Shown: positions 18,096 to 26,846 of the stretch, one piece after another | Layout: each line of letters starts with the position of its first letter | Numbering within the stretch: position 1 is the first letter of the stretch | Assembly (NCBI GenBank): GCA_017934545.1 | Contig: JAGBJI010000008.1 | Location: 62,001-126,000 of the forward strand | DNA length: 64,000 nucleotides | Direction: 5' to 3' | Source: Bacteroidales bacterium | GTDB lineage: Bacteria > Bacteroidota > Bacteroidia > Bacteroidales > P3 | The notes under the pieces: model-generated | Told to the model about the DNA's origin: nothing | The model's database searches: none | Seen by the model: the letters and a program-made list of their open reading frames with translations, nothing else | Program-made: the position numbers and the translations under genes

Positions 18096-19733
18096 TCAAA
18101 ATCCCGTCCAAGTCTGACGCCAGAACAGCCTTGTAAGTTCGTCCCATTTGACAATGGTTGCTCCGAAAAAGTCTGCAACGTAACCGTTAAGCATTTGTTC
18201 GGCTTGTTGTGCGTCTTCGCTTTTCATTTTTGTGTATGTCTGTTCTACGAAAGGCAGTTCACGCTGTCCTTTTTGTGTGAAATAGTTTCTTGCAGGTTCC
18301 AATGTTTTGCGGTAATTGCCCCAACGTACGGTAGCCAAACGGTTGGCTTTGCGGTAATGCCACAGTGCTGCATCGTTGCGGTCTAAATGTTGTCCGCATA
18401 TTTTGAGCATTGACGGCAGTTGTGTAGTGCCGCAAAAGACAGGGAAGCGGGGTGATTCGCCAGGATTGTCCAATGCTATCCATGCAATGCCCCCTATGTC
18501 GTCGTCCAACCAATTTCTCAACTGAATGACCGTTGAATAAGCACACCAAGGCACGCTTACGGTGCGTATGTTTTTCATAGTGGAATCGCCCATTGCGTAA
18601 TACATGTTGATTTCATCGGGACGCATCCACGGATTTGAAAACGGCGAAACAATACTGTCAGGTTCGTTTTCCACTACGTTGCCGTCTTTGTCCTTGTGTT
18701 TGGGATTGGGTATTTTGTGACGGTAGCTTAGGTTCCATTCAGTTCCCTCGTAATAAGACCCTAACATCATCATAACCTGTTCAACCGATACTTTGCCGTC
18801 TGGTTTTACGCTCAAAGGCAGTTCTTCTGCAGTATCGCTCAAATTCAACGACGGAGCCAAAGCGTTCATAATGAAATATTCCCTTACACTGTAGTTTTTC
18901 TTTTCGCCGAAATAGTTTCCTCCGCTGTATACTTTCCAAAAACAAAACTCTTCTTTGCCGTCCCAAAGTTTCAGTTTCTTGGCTGCGTCAAACACATTGT
19001 CGGAATAAAGACAGTTGTTTTTGTCGTTTTTGTTCAGCTTTGATATACGGGAAATGTTGGCACTGACTGCAATCTCATCATCAGGTATACGCACCGCAGC
19101 CCAAACGCCGCCTATTTTGTCCTTGCCCTCACCGAACACCTCAAAAATCCATACTTCGTTTTTGTCGGCAATGGTTAAGCATTCCCCGGAGTCGCCGTAT
19201 CCGTATTTTTTTATCAACTCGCCCATCAGCAATATAGCCTCTTTTGCCGAAGAACAGCGTTCCAAAACTATACGTTCCAATTCCTCAATGACGAACATAC
19301 CTTTTTTGTTTTGCAATGTATCCCTGCCCGAGATGGTTGTTTCGCCTATTGCAAGTTGTTTCTCGTTCAGACAAGGGTATGCCGTGTCTAAATATCTGAA
19401 CGTATGCTTTACTTGGGGTATTCTGCCTTTTGCGTACATTTTTGTGCTGTCCGACGGGGATTGGGTGTGCATTCGGCCGTCATAAACGGTTACGCTGTCG
19501 TTGTCTTTCCAATCTTTTGCAGGAACAATATCCATCCACGTGCGGTACCAAGAGTCGCATGTGTGCGAAGTGATGACCGAACCGTCGGTTGAAGCGTTTT
19601 TTCCGACCATGATACTTGTGCAGGAAAACGGATAACGTCCGTCAAGGTGTTTTTCGTCGGGCTGTGCGGAAAGTATGTTGCCGCAAACCACTGACAATAA
19701 AGTATAAAGAATTAAAGTTTTGCTCTTGTTCAT
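18096..19733 (-). CDS. C69 family dipeptidase
   Basis: 545 residues with a signal peptide (about 1-23, ending ILSAQ). The Ntn-hydrolase nucleophile is Cys38 in YPFSCTSIMVGKNASTDGS, the C69 (PepD) signature, followed by GDSGECLTIADKNEVWIFE and AVSANISRIS. Members cleave dipeptides. The signal peptide suggests action in the periplasm, where it could use the dipeptides made by the DPP7-like enzyme. It has its own -7 box. Confidence 0.9.
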   Translation of the reverse strand: MNKSKTLILYTLLSVVCGNILSAQPDEKHLDGRYPFSCTSIMVGKNASTDGSVITSHTCDSWYRTWMDIVPAKDWKDNDSVTVYDGRMHTQSPSDSTKMYAKGRIPQVKHTFRYLDTAYPCLNEKQLAIGETTISGRDTLQNKKGMFVIEELERIVLERCSSAKEAILLMGELIKKYGYGDSGECLTIADKNEVWIFEVFGEGKDKIGGVWAAVRIPDDEIAVSANISRISKLNKNDKNNCLYSDNVFDAAKKLKLWDGKEEFCFWKVYSGGNYFGEKKNYSVREYFIMNALAPSLNLSDTAEELPLSVKPDGKVSVEQVMMMLGSYYEGTEWNLSYRHKIPNPKHKDKDGNVVENEPDSIVSPFSNPWMRPDEINMYYAMGDSTMKNIRTVSVPWCAYSTVIQLRNWLDDDIGGIAWIALDNPGESPRFPVFCGTTQLPSMLKICGQHLDRNDAALWHYRKANRLATVRWGNYRKTLEPARNYFTQKGQRELPFVEQTYTKMKSEDAQQAEQMLNGYVADFFGATIVKWDELTRLFWRQTWTGF

Positions 19734-19755
19734 AATGCAAATGTTTTATAATATG

Positions 19756-19763
19756 CAAAGTTA
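19756..19763 (-). promoter_or_regulatory. -7 box (TAACTTTG, minus strand) for the C69 dipeptidase
   Basis: TAnnTTTG consensus read leftwards, 22 bp before the start codon. Confidence 0.7.
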
Positions 19764-19847
19764 TGTATTTTTTCACATATATAATATATTTTTACCCCAA
19801 TCTTTTTTCAAATTCCCTTTATTGCAAACCCCCGTTCTGTAAAATTG

Positions 19848-19972
19848 TTTTCTGAATCCGTTTTGAAAAAACATATGTATTTTGTTTAAAAAACATATGT
19901 TTTTGGATTAAAATTCATATGTTTTTTGATTAAAATTCATATGTTTTTTATTTCTCTTTTTAAGAAAAGAGA
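19848..19972. repeat. Phased palindrome array, 6 units, including a CATATG quartet
   Basis: Centres: 19853 (TTTTCTGAA), CATATG at 19872, 19894, 19916 and 19938 (exactly 22 bp apart), then a 20-bp hairpin TCTCTTTTTAAGAAAAGAGA centred at 19962.5. The last hairpin lies about 30 bp beyond the citC-citG stop and may end that operon. The array sits about 85 bp upstream of the C69 promoter. Confidence 0.78.
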
Positions 19973-20002
19973 TTTTTAGGGTAAGTAAGCGGAATGAAAA
20001 AT

Positions 20003-21748
20003 TCAGTTTACGGCTGATGAGATGAAGAGGGTAAGGGCCAGCATGTCGGCTGCACCTCCGGGAGATATGTTCATGCGGATAAATTCAGCGTTCAGGGCAT
20101 TCAGTTTTTCAGTACTGAAATCATTTAAAATTGCTTTGCTGATGTTTTTGACATATTCCACCGTTGCTTTGTCCTTGCGGTAATAGATGTTGGTGTCGTC
20201 TATTTCGGACATAATCAAAAGCAATAGTTTGTGCATTGCGTATTCATCGTTGATATTGGCACGGTAGAACGGCAGCCATGATGAAAACAATTCTTTGTAA
20301 CCCTCATTGGCACAGGCTAATGCCCCTTTGATGCGGTTTGCGTTGAGTGCTTTTGAGCCGTGAGTGCCTTCGGGTTGGGTGAATCCGGCGGAAAGATTGA
20401 TTATATGCTGTTGCAATTGTTGTGCATTGATTGTTTGGCAGTTGTACAATATATTGGCAGCACAGACAACGGCCAATCCCATTGAAAACAATGCTCCTTT
20501 GTGGGTGTTGATGCCGTGCGTTGCGTTGAACATAGCCTCTTCTGCCTGCAATCCCAAGTCTTTTATCTGTTGTGCATCGGGCATTGAACGGCAATAACCT
20601 ATGGATGCAAGTCGGTTGAAGTACGGCAACAGTGCGTTGATACTCGTTGTCATCAAGTGGTAATCCATATCCGAATGCGCCCCGTTGTCGTTTTTGTCTA
20701 TCAATCCGGGTTTTGGCGTGGTGTCAAGTTCTTTTTGCAGACACAAGGCAGCCGTATAGCCCAAAAGAAACGGCACGGTAGTAGGATAGGCGGTGTTTAT
20801 AGCCAAAGACAATCTGCCTTCATTCAGATGTTTACGCAATACAGAGGCACTGACTGCCTTGCCGTCTTTTTCCAAGCGTGGTATTTGTTGCACATCTATG
20901 CCGTGCAGGGGCAGGATTTGCGACATGAGTTCGTTGTATCTGCATGTAAGTTTGTCGTAATCAAAAGGTTCGCTGCCCACAAAGCGAATCTTGGCATTAA
21001 GGTGCGGTGCCAAATATTTGCAAAACAAATCCAAGTCAAGCGTAATGTGGGTATCGGCCGCATAGTTCAAATCTTTTAGGAAGTAAGTGGGGAAAGTGAA
21101 CTCGGAAACGGAATATTCGCTGCCTTCCAACACCGTTACGTTGGGTAAATCCGCCGTTGCGTTCTTAATCATTTGCAATCTGTCGGCATAGGAAAACATA
21201 GAGATGTTTTCTTTTACTGCAATGATATAAAGATTATCTGTTTTTGCACTTGCCGTTTCTATTAAATAGCGGTGTCCGAGGGTGAAAGGATTGCAGTTCA
21301 TCACTATCACTCCGTTCAAACCCTCTTTTTTGTGCGAGGAAAGGTAGCGGCAATAGTTTTCAAGCGGCTTGTTGTTGTTTTCCATCAACACCGCATGTTC
21401 GGCACTTGCAATCAAAGAAAATCCCAAAGATTTAAATATCTGTACGTTTTCGGGTTTGGTGAAGACTTTTACGTTGTTGGAGCGTTGCATGACAACGGAC
21501 ACAAGATGTGAGATAAGCCTGCTGCCCATTCCCGTGTCACGCAGTTCGTCGCCGACGGCAATACATTTTATCAGATTGTTTTTTACACCTCCGCATGCAA
21601 GTATTTCGTCGCCGTCAATGCGGAACACACCTGCAAAATAATCCGTCCGTTCAAGCCGCAATTGGTTTTTATTGAGAAATTGCTCTGCTTTGGTTCTTAT
21701 GGATTTGACACTTAAAGGCAGAGGACGGATTTCGTATTCAGTGTACAT
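20003..21748 (-). CDS. citC-citG: Fused citrate lyase ligase (CitC) and triphosphoribosyl-dephospho-CoA synthase (CitG)
   Basis: 581 residues. Residues 1-130 are a GNAT-like domain, as in CitC. Residues 145-310 are a nucleotidyltransferase with NCNPFTLGHRYL (151-162) and SASVLRKH (300-307); this half acetylates the citrate lyase prosthetic group using ATP and acetate. From about 325 a CitG domain follows, with DTTPKPGLIDKNDNGAHSDMD, THGINTHKGALFSMG and SPGGAADMLALTLF. CitG makes the prosthetic-group precursor from dephospho-CoA and ATP. No stop or frame change separates the halves. Separate proteins, or a CitX-CitG fusion, are the forms I know best. Last gene of the cit operon. Confidence 0.88.
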   Translation of the reverse strand: MYTEYEIRPLPLSVKSIRTKAEQFLNKNQLRLERTDYFAGVFRIDGDEILACGGVKNNLIKCIAVGDELRDTGMGSRLISHLVSVVMQRSNNVKVFTKPENVQIFKSLGFSLIASAEHAVLMENNNKPLENYCRYLSSHKKEGLNGVIVMNCNPFTLGHRYLIETASAKTDNLYIIAVKENISMFSYADRLQMIKNATADLPNVTVLEGSEYSVSEFTFPTYFLKDLNYAADTHITLDLDLFCKYLAPHLNAKIRFVGSEPFDYDKLTCRYNELMSQILPLHGIDVQQIPRLEKDGKAVSASVLRKHLNEGRLSLAINTAYPTTVPFLLGYTAALCLQKELDTTPKPGLIDKNDNGAHSDMDYHLMTTSINALLPYFNRLASIGYCRSMPDAQQIKDLGLQAEEAMFNATHGINTHKGALFSMGLAVVCAANILYNCQTINAQQLQQHIINLSAGFTQPEGTHGSKALNANRIKGALACANEGYKELFSSWLPFYRANINDEYAMHKLLLLIMSEIDDTNIYYRKDKATVEYVKNISKAILNDFSTEKLNALNAEFIRMNISPGGAADMLALTLFISSAVN

Positions 21749-22238
21749 AAGGTTTCAACAGATTTTCTATATATTGCCCTATTTCTTCCTGCGTATGAGT
21801 GCGGTTACGCATGCAATAGCGGGCTTCATGTTCGCAAAGAAGACATTTTCTCGGCTTTTTGCCCACCTGCAAGCGTGACAGAGGCTGCATATCTTTATCT
21901 ATTACGTCAATGTCAAACAGTCTGCCCAGCGGGTGTGTGTCTTCTATTTCGCAGCATTTAAGTTTTGTTTCTTTTATGTCCGTATCGGTCAGAATATAAG
22001 CCTCAAAGCCTGTCGGTAAATCTTTGGTTTCAATGTCTAAAACCAAAGGAAACGTTTTCTTTATGGCTTTTAACGCCTCTTGGGCAACAGTTAAAGAAAA
22101 ACAATTACGCTTGACGTTGCCCGGCATTATGACAGTAAGACAGATTAAAGTCTTATCAGGGTTGTTTTTCAACAAAATCCTTTGATGCTCCTGTCTGTTG
22201 TCGCGGCTTAAGAGCAACTGCTCAAGCGTAATTGTCAT
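21738..22238 (-). CDS. citX: Apo-citrate lyase phosphoribosyl-dephospho-CoA transferase
   Basis: 166 residues. It carries the CitX motif HPLGRLFDIDVID (about 101-113) and the cysteine-rich segment RKCLLCEHEARYC (about 129-141). It transfers the prosthetic group made by CitG to the acyl carrier subunit CitD. It overlaps the start of citC-citG by 11 bp and begins 16 bp after citF. Confidence 0.88.
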   Translation of the reverse strand: MTITLEQLLLSRDNRQEHQRILLKNNPDKTLICLTVIMPGNVKRNCFSLTVAQEALKAIKKTFPLVLDIETKDLPTGFEAYILTDTDIKETKLKCCEIEDTHPLGRLFDIDVIDKDMQPLSRLQVGKKPRKCLLCEHEARYCMRNRTHTQEEIGQYIENLLKPYVH

Positions 22239-22254
22239 ATTGAACTGAAGTTTA

Positions 22255-23793
22255 TCAGTCTTTTATGTTTTTGATAACGTCCATTACCGAACCGTCACGG
22301 TTCATTACCACTCCGACAACCTTATCGCCGAACGGCAACGGGTCTGCCTGTCCGATTATTTTGTCTGCACGTTCTTTCAAAGAGTGAATGTCAACGATGT
22401 TCAATCCCGCTTCTTTCAATCTTTGTGCTATTTCAGGGCGTGCAGGGTTGACTGCAATACCGTATTCGGTAACCACAACGTCAACGGTTGAACCCGGAGT
22501 AATCAAAGTGGTGACTTCGTTTACAACGCAAGGTATTCTTCCTCTCAACAACGGACATACTATTATTGACAATGCGCTGTCGGCTGCAGTGTCAGGGTGT
22601 CCGCCTATAGCACCGCGTATGATTCCGTCCGAACCTACAAGAACGTTTACGTTGAAATTAACGTCAACTTCAAGTGCAGACAGAATTACCATGTCCAAAT
22701 AGTGCGTTGCCGAACCCATTTCGTCGGCTGAAGCATATTCATTGGCCGAAACTTCTTTGTGCATTTCGTTTTTCATCAACGATTCTGCAGCAACTTTGTC
22801 AAAGGATTGTACGTCTATCAAACGTTCAATAAGACCTTCTTCGAACATTTTGACCATATGGGCGGTTATTCCTCCCAATGCGTAAGACGCTTTTATGCCT
22901 TTTTCAATCATACTTTCACGTATGTATTTAACGGCTGCCAAAGATGCTCCGCCAGAACCAGTTTGGATTGAGAATCCGTCTTTGAAATATCCGGAGTTGA
23001 TTATAACTTTTGCGGCTTGTTTTGCCAACAAAATATCACGCGGGTTCTTTGTATCGCGTATAGCACCCGATGCTATCTTTGAAGAATCGCCTACGCTTTC
23101 AACCTCTACTACATAGTCTACATTGCTTTCCGAAATTGAGTTAGGCGTATTAGGGTATCTGACCAAATCGTCGGTCAAAATAACCACTTTGTCTGCGTAT
23201 TGAGCGTCAGGCAATGCGTAACCCAACGAACCGCATATGGATTTGGCGTTTTCGCTTCTTGAAAATCCGCAGGCATTTCCCAACGGGTCGCATGAAGATG
23301 CACCTATGAAGGCAACGTCTATATGCAAATCGCCGTTAGCAATAGCACTTCCTCTGCCGCCGTGCGAACGGAATACGACAGGTTCGTCCATCAAGCCCTT
23401 GGATACTGCGTCTGCCAATTTGCCTCTCATACCCGAAGTGGATATGCTCGTTATCACGCCGTTTTTGATATGTTCAATAAGCGGTTCGTGTACGTCCTGC
23501 AACGAAGAAGCAGCCAACGAAAGATTTTTAAAGCCCATCTGTGCCAATTTATCCACAACCAAGTTGACTACCTTGTCACCTCCTCTGAAGTGATGGTGGA
23601 AAGAGATGGTCATTCCGTCTTTCAAGCCCGAACCTTTTATGGCTTGTTCAAGCGTTACTACTTTTGAAACTTCTTTTTGATACTCAAGTTTAGGAGTGCC
23701 TGTTTTTTTTGCACTGCCGTTTTTGTATATTTGTTTGTTCATCTTTGAAGCCACGGCCTCAATAGCGGAACTTCTTTCTTTTAATGTACTCAT
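22255..23793 (-). CDS. citF: Citrate lyase alpha subunit (citrate:acetyl-ACP transferase)
   Basis: 512 residues with the CoA-transferase-like fold of CitF: GMTISFHHHFRGGD near residue 59, SHGGRGSAIANGDLHIDVAF, GSGGASLAAVKYI and VTEYGIAVNPARPE. This subunit swaps the acetyl group of acetyl-CitD for citrate. It lies 1 bp after citE and 16 bp before citX, so it is within a tight operon. Confidence 0.93.
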   Translation of the reverse strand: MSTLKERSSAIEAVASKMNKQIYKNGSAKKTGTPKLEYQKEVSKVVTLEQAIKGSGLKDGMTISFHHHFRGGDKVVNLVVDKLAQMGFKNLSLAASSLQDVHEPLIEHIKNGVITSISTSGMRGKLADAVSKGLMDEPVVFRSHGGRGSAIANGDLHIDVAFIGASSCDPLGNACGFSRSENAKSICGSLGYALPDAQYADKVVILTDDLVRYPNTPNSISESNVDYVVEVESVGDSSKIASGAIRDTKNPRDILLAKQAAKVIINSGYFKDGFSIQTGSGGASLAAVKYIRESMIEKGIKASYALGGITAHMVKMFEEGLIERLIDVQSFDKVAAESLMKNEMHKEVSANEYASADEMGSATHYLDMVILSALEVDVNFNVNVLVGSDGIIRGAIGGHPDTAADSALSIIVCPLLRGRIPCVVNEVTTLITPGSTVDVVVTEYGIAVNPARPEIAQRLKEAGLNIVDIHSLKERADKIIGQADPLPFGDKVVGVVMNRDGSVMDVIKNIKD

Positions 23794-23794
23794 C

Positions 23795-24682
23795 TTACAA
23801 ATCCTCCTTTGAAATTACACCTGCAGCCAATGCCAAATCAATAGTTCTCTGCGCTCTTATAACCACAGGACGGTCAACCATCTTGCCGTTAACGGCAATA
23901 ACGCCCGAGCCTTTGGCTTCCGCTTCTTTGATAGCGGCGATAATGGTTTTGGCTTTCTCTATTTCTTTTTCCGTAGGGGCGAAAACTTCGTTTATTATCT
24001 CTATTTGACGCGGGTTGATGATGGATTTGCCGTCAAATCCCAAGCGTTTTATAAGTTCAACTTCCTTGCGGAAAGTTTCCATATCGTTAAGGTTGGAATA
24101 AACCGTATCCAAAGCGTCTATACCTGCAGCTCTTGCAGCCACAACTATGGTTTCCCTTGCAAGCAAGAGTTCGTCGCCCGACGGTGTACGCTGGGTTTTC
24201 AAGTTGGCACAGTAGTCTTCTGCACCCAAAGCAATACCCATCATACGTTTTGAAGCCGTTGCAATGGCATAAGCATTTATAATACCTTTGGTTGATTCAA
24301 TTGCAGCCATTATCTGTGTTCTGCCTACGCAGCCCAATTCTTTTTCTACTTTTTCAATTTCCTGTTCCAGTTCAACAACTTCTTCAGCCGTTTCGGTTTT
24401 AGGCATACGGATTACATGTACGCCGGCTTTAACTACGGCTTCAACGTCTTTTTTGCCGTACGGCGTTGACAAAGGGTTGACCCTGACAACCATTTCGGTA
24501 TTGCCGTAATCTATAGTTTTTAAAGCATTGTGAACTAACAAACGGGCTGCATCTTTTTCAGCCATCGTTACGGAATCTTCCAGGTCAAGCATGATAGAAT
24601 CCGGACCATAAATAAATGCATCCGACATCATGGCAGGATTGTTGCCCGGAACGAACATCATTGTTCTTCTTAATCTTTGCAT
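23795..24682 (-). CDS. citE: Citrate lyase beta subunit (citryl-ACP lyase)
   Basis: 295 residues, TIM-barrel HpcH/CitE family. It begins RLRRTMMFVPGNNPAMM and carries SIMLDLEDSV (Mg-binding acidic residues), VVRVNPLST (arginine) and GIALGAEDYCANL. It splits citryl-CitD into oxaloacetate and acetyl-CitD. The neighbours citD and citF separate it from stand-alone malyl-CoA lyase relatives. Confidence 0.93.
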   Translation of the reverse strand: MQRLRRTMMFVPGNNPAMMSDAFIYGPDSIMLDLEDSVTMAEKDAARLLVHNALKTIDYGNTEMVVRVNPLSTPYGKKDVEAVVKAGVHVIRMPKTETAEEVVELEQEIEKVEKELGCVGRTQIMAAIESTKGIINAYAIATASKRMMGIALGAEDYCANLKTQRTPSGDELLLARETIVVAARAAGIDALDTVYSNLNDMETFRKEVELIKRLGFDGKSIINPRQIEIINEVFAPTEKEIEKAKTIIAAIKEAEAKGSGVIAVNGKMVDRPVVIRAQRTIDLALAAGVISKEDL

Positions 24683-24714
24683 GATTACTTCTTTGTTTTT
24701 TAGTAAATAAATGA

Positions 24715-24993
24715 TTATGCCCAGACATCTTTGCCGGTAGCCCTTACGGCTGCTGCCGTTACTCTGGCTCTTATGGTGCAGTCAAGCGCCCCTTTGTCGG
24801 TGGCTTTCACTTCTGCACTTGTAATACCTTGCTGTTCAAGCGTTTCTTTAATGACTTTCTTTATTTGATTGCCGAATTGATACATAACGCTTGAGTCAAG
24901 GTCAATGTTTAAACCTTCTTTGTCGGAAGGCATTATACGGATGAATATATCACCTGATTCCAATGTGCCTGCATAGGCATCTTTTATTTCCAT
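24715..24993 (-). CDS. citD: Citrate lyase acyl carrier (gamma) subunit
   Basis: 92 residues. AGTLESGDIFIRI (8-20) contains Ser13, equivalent to the serine that carries the phosphoribosyl-dephospho-CoA group. It is the first gene of the operon citD-citE-citF-citX-citC::citG, with its own -7 box upstream. No citrate transporter, oxaloacetate decarboxylase or CitAB regulator lies in the window. Confidence 0.92.
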   Translation of the reverse strand: MEIKDAYAGTLESGDIFIRIMPSDKEGLNIDLDSSVMYQFGNQIKKVIKETLEQQGITSAEVKATDKGALDCTIRARVTAAAVRATGKDVWA

Positions 24994-25055
24994 GACTTTG
25001 TCCTTTGTTTTTATTTTATGTTAATGTTTTTTATGTCAAACGTTAAAATATTTTG

Positions 25056-25063
25056 CAAATATA
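25056..25063 (-). promoter_or_regulatory. -7 box (TATATTTG, minus strand) for the cit operon
   Basis: TAnnTTTG consensus read leftwards, 62 bp before the citD start. Confidence 0.7.
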
Positions 25064-25144
25064 CAACTTATTTTAAAACGGCAGCAATATTTTAAAAAAA
25101 TTAATCACAAAAAACATTTCCCCGAAACTTGCCGTATAAAATCC

Positions 25145-25285
25145 TTTTGAGAAAACAAAATAAAAAAACATATGTATTTTTTCAAAAAAACATATGAATT
25201 TTAATCAAAAAACATATGTTTTTCGTTTCAAAAACATATGTTTTTTATTTTTAGATTCAGAAAACACTTTTTTCTTTTCAGTGCA
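25145..25285. repeat. Phased palindrome array, 7 units, including a CATATG quartet
   Basis: Lies between two divergent promoters in the 404-bp gap 24994-25397. Centres: 25150 (TTTTGAGAAAA), CATATG at 25169, 25191, 25213 and 25235 (22 bp apart), 25259 (ATTCAGAAAA) and 25280 (TTTTCAGTGCAAAA). It is about 80 bp from the cit -7 box and 62 bp from the rightward one, so it could act on both. Confidence 0.78.
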
Positions 25286-25346
25286 AAATAATAGTTACAG
25301 TGCTAAAAATTAAGGCAAAATATTTGGCGGAAAAATAAAAAATGGG

Positions 25347-25354
25347 TAACTTTG
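25347..25354 (+). promoter_or_regulatory. -7 box (TAACTTTG) for the duplicated secreted-protein cassette
   Basis: TAnnTTTG consensus, 43 bp before the first start codon, which also has a clear AAAAAGGAG ribosome site. Confidence 0.7.
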
Positions 25355-25397
25355 CGGCAAAATCAAACTATATTAACAATAAAAAGGAGAAAATAAA

Positions 25398-26822
25398 ATG
25401 AAAACAGTAAAAACTTTTTTATCAATGCTGACAGCTGCACTGATAATTATGCCTTTGACGGCATACAGTCAAATGCAAAATTATGTTGCATACGGAAACA
25501 CGTCAATAGTCGGTAACATTTATGATGATAGTGAGCGGGCATTTCAACCTGTAAAGGTGATGGAATATAATGATACAAGTATTGTAACATTAGCCCATCA
25601 TATTCAAAATCCATCAAATATGCCCGTCAATATTTATGATGAAAAAACGGCACCGATGCCACAGACAGATACCTCTGTGTTTTTGTTTACTTCTCAAAAT
25701 ACAAAGGATATAAAACTTGTCAAAATACCGCATTGTGAGATACGGGATTTTGATATAGAAAACGGGAGATTATATTTTTGCGGGGAAGATTTGTTGACGA
25801 AAAAGCAGTTTATAGTATACACGACCGTGACATCATTGTTTGACGGCTCAATTTCAACAATGGATAGATATAATATATTGTTTAAAGATAACTATGATAA
25901 TAAATTGATGAAAATAAGAAATAGTGAAAAAGACGGAGTGTATCATAAATTGGCACTGATTTCCAATTCACCCCAAGGTTCAAGTAAATTTATTGATTAT
26001 ACAATATCTTCGTGGGCAGGGAGTAACTTTTATGAAACATACGTAACTAAAAAGTATTCATTGTTAGATGTATTGAAAACAAATGATTATATTTGTGTAT
26101 TGGGTAAATTAAAATCACCTATATTGCCAATATATATGGGATTGTTCAGACATTATAAAGATTCTGTTGCTTCGTATGTAGGAAAGGCTTATGATTTACA
26201 TACGAATCCATGCAATATGTATTTGGATTCGTGTTTTCATATGACAAGAATTCATAGTTATGGCGATGATATAGCTGTAGGTTATACATCACCCGGACGT
26301 ACGTATTTCGGAGTTATGGATGTAGTCGGAATGAATAGTTACAATGTACAATATTTATCAACGATGACGGACAGTTGTGCAAAAATAGTGGATATGAAAT
26401 ACGATGAACACAGTGAAAAATTGTTTGTTGTGATGTGCGACGGTGCGGATAAAGAAGACCAAATAGCAGAAATTGATATATATACTCCCAATAGTACGGT
26501 ATATATAACGAAACCGTTGTTTTCAGAGGGCGGATATAATTTGTTAAGAAGTATTACATTATATGACCATAATCAATATTACAATGCAGTAGGGATGAAT
26601 ACAGGCAGAGAGTTTAGTTGGTTTGAAAAAATTAATTATGTGTACAGTGATTACAGATGTCATTCTGTTGCGCAGGGGCATTTAACAGAAACTACAAATA
26701 TGGGTATGGAGAATGAACTGTATTATGAGCAGTTTTATCCGAAACGATTGGCCCCACAAGACTCATTAGAGTTAATACACGTACATTATAAATATATAGT
26801 CGGATGCGGATTAAGTAATTAA
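25398..26822 (+). CDS. Secreted protein of unknown function, cassette gene A copy 1
   Basis: 474 residues with a signal peptide (about 1-25, ending PLTAYSQ). No known domain. The body has a propeller-like feel, with repeated short segments such as IVDMKYDEHSEKLFVVMCDGADK, but no firm repeat. No type IX sorting domain is present, unlike its partner gene. A close relative lies at 28144. It has a ribosome site (AAAAAGGAG) and is followed 24 bp later by gene B. Confidence 0.65.
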   Translation: MKTVKTFLSMLTAALIIMPLTAYSQMQNYVAYGNTSIVGNIYDDSERAFQPVKVMEYNDTSIVTLAHHIQNPSNMPVNIYDEKTAPMPQTDTSVFLFTSQNTKDIKLVKIPHCEIRDFDIENGRLYFCGEDLLTKKQFIVYTTVTSLFDGSISTMDRYNILFKDNYDNKLMKIRNSEKDGVYHKLALISNSPQGSSKFIDYTISSWAGSNFYETYVTKKYSLLDVLKTNDYICVLGKLKSPILPIYMGLFRHYKDSVASYVGKAYDLHTNPCNMYLDSCFHMTRIHSYGDDIAVGYTSPGRTYFGVMDVVGMNSYNVQYLSTMTDSCAKIVDMKYDEHSEKLFVVMCDGADKEDQIAEIDIYTPNSTVYITKPLFSEGGYNLLRSITLYDHNQYYNAVGMNTGREFSWFEKINYVYSDYRCHSVAQGHLTETTNMGMENELYYEQFYPKRLAPQDSLELIHVHYKYIVGCGLSN

Positions 26823-26846
26823 AAACAGATAAGGAGGAAAAATAAA

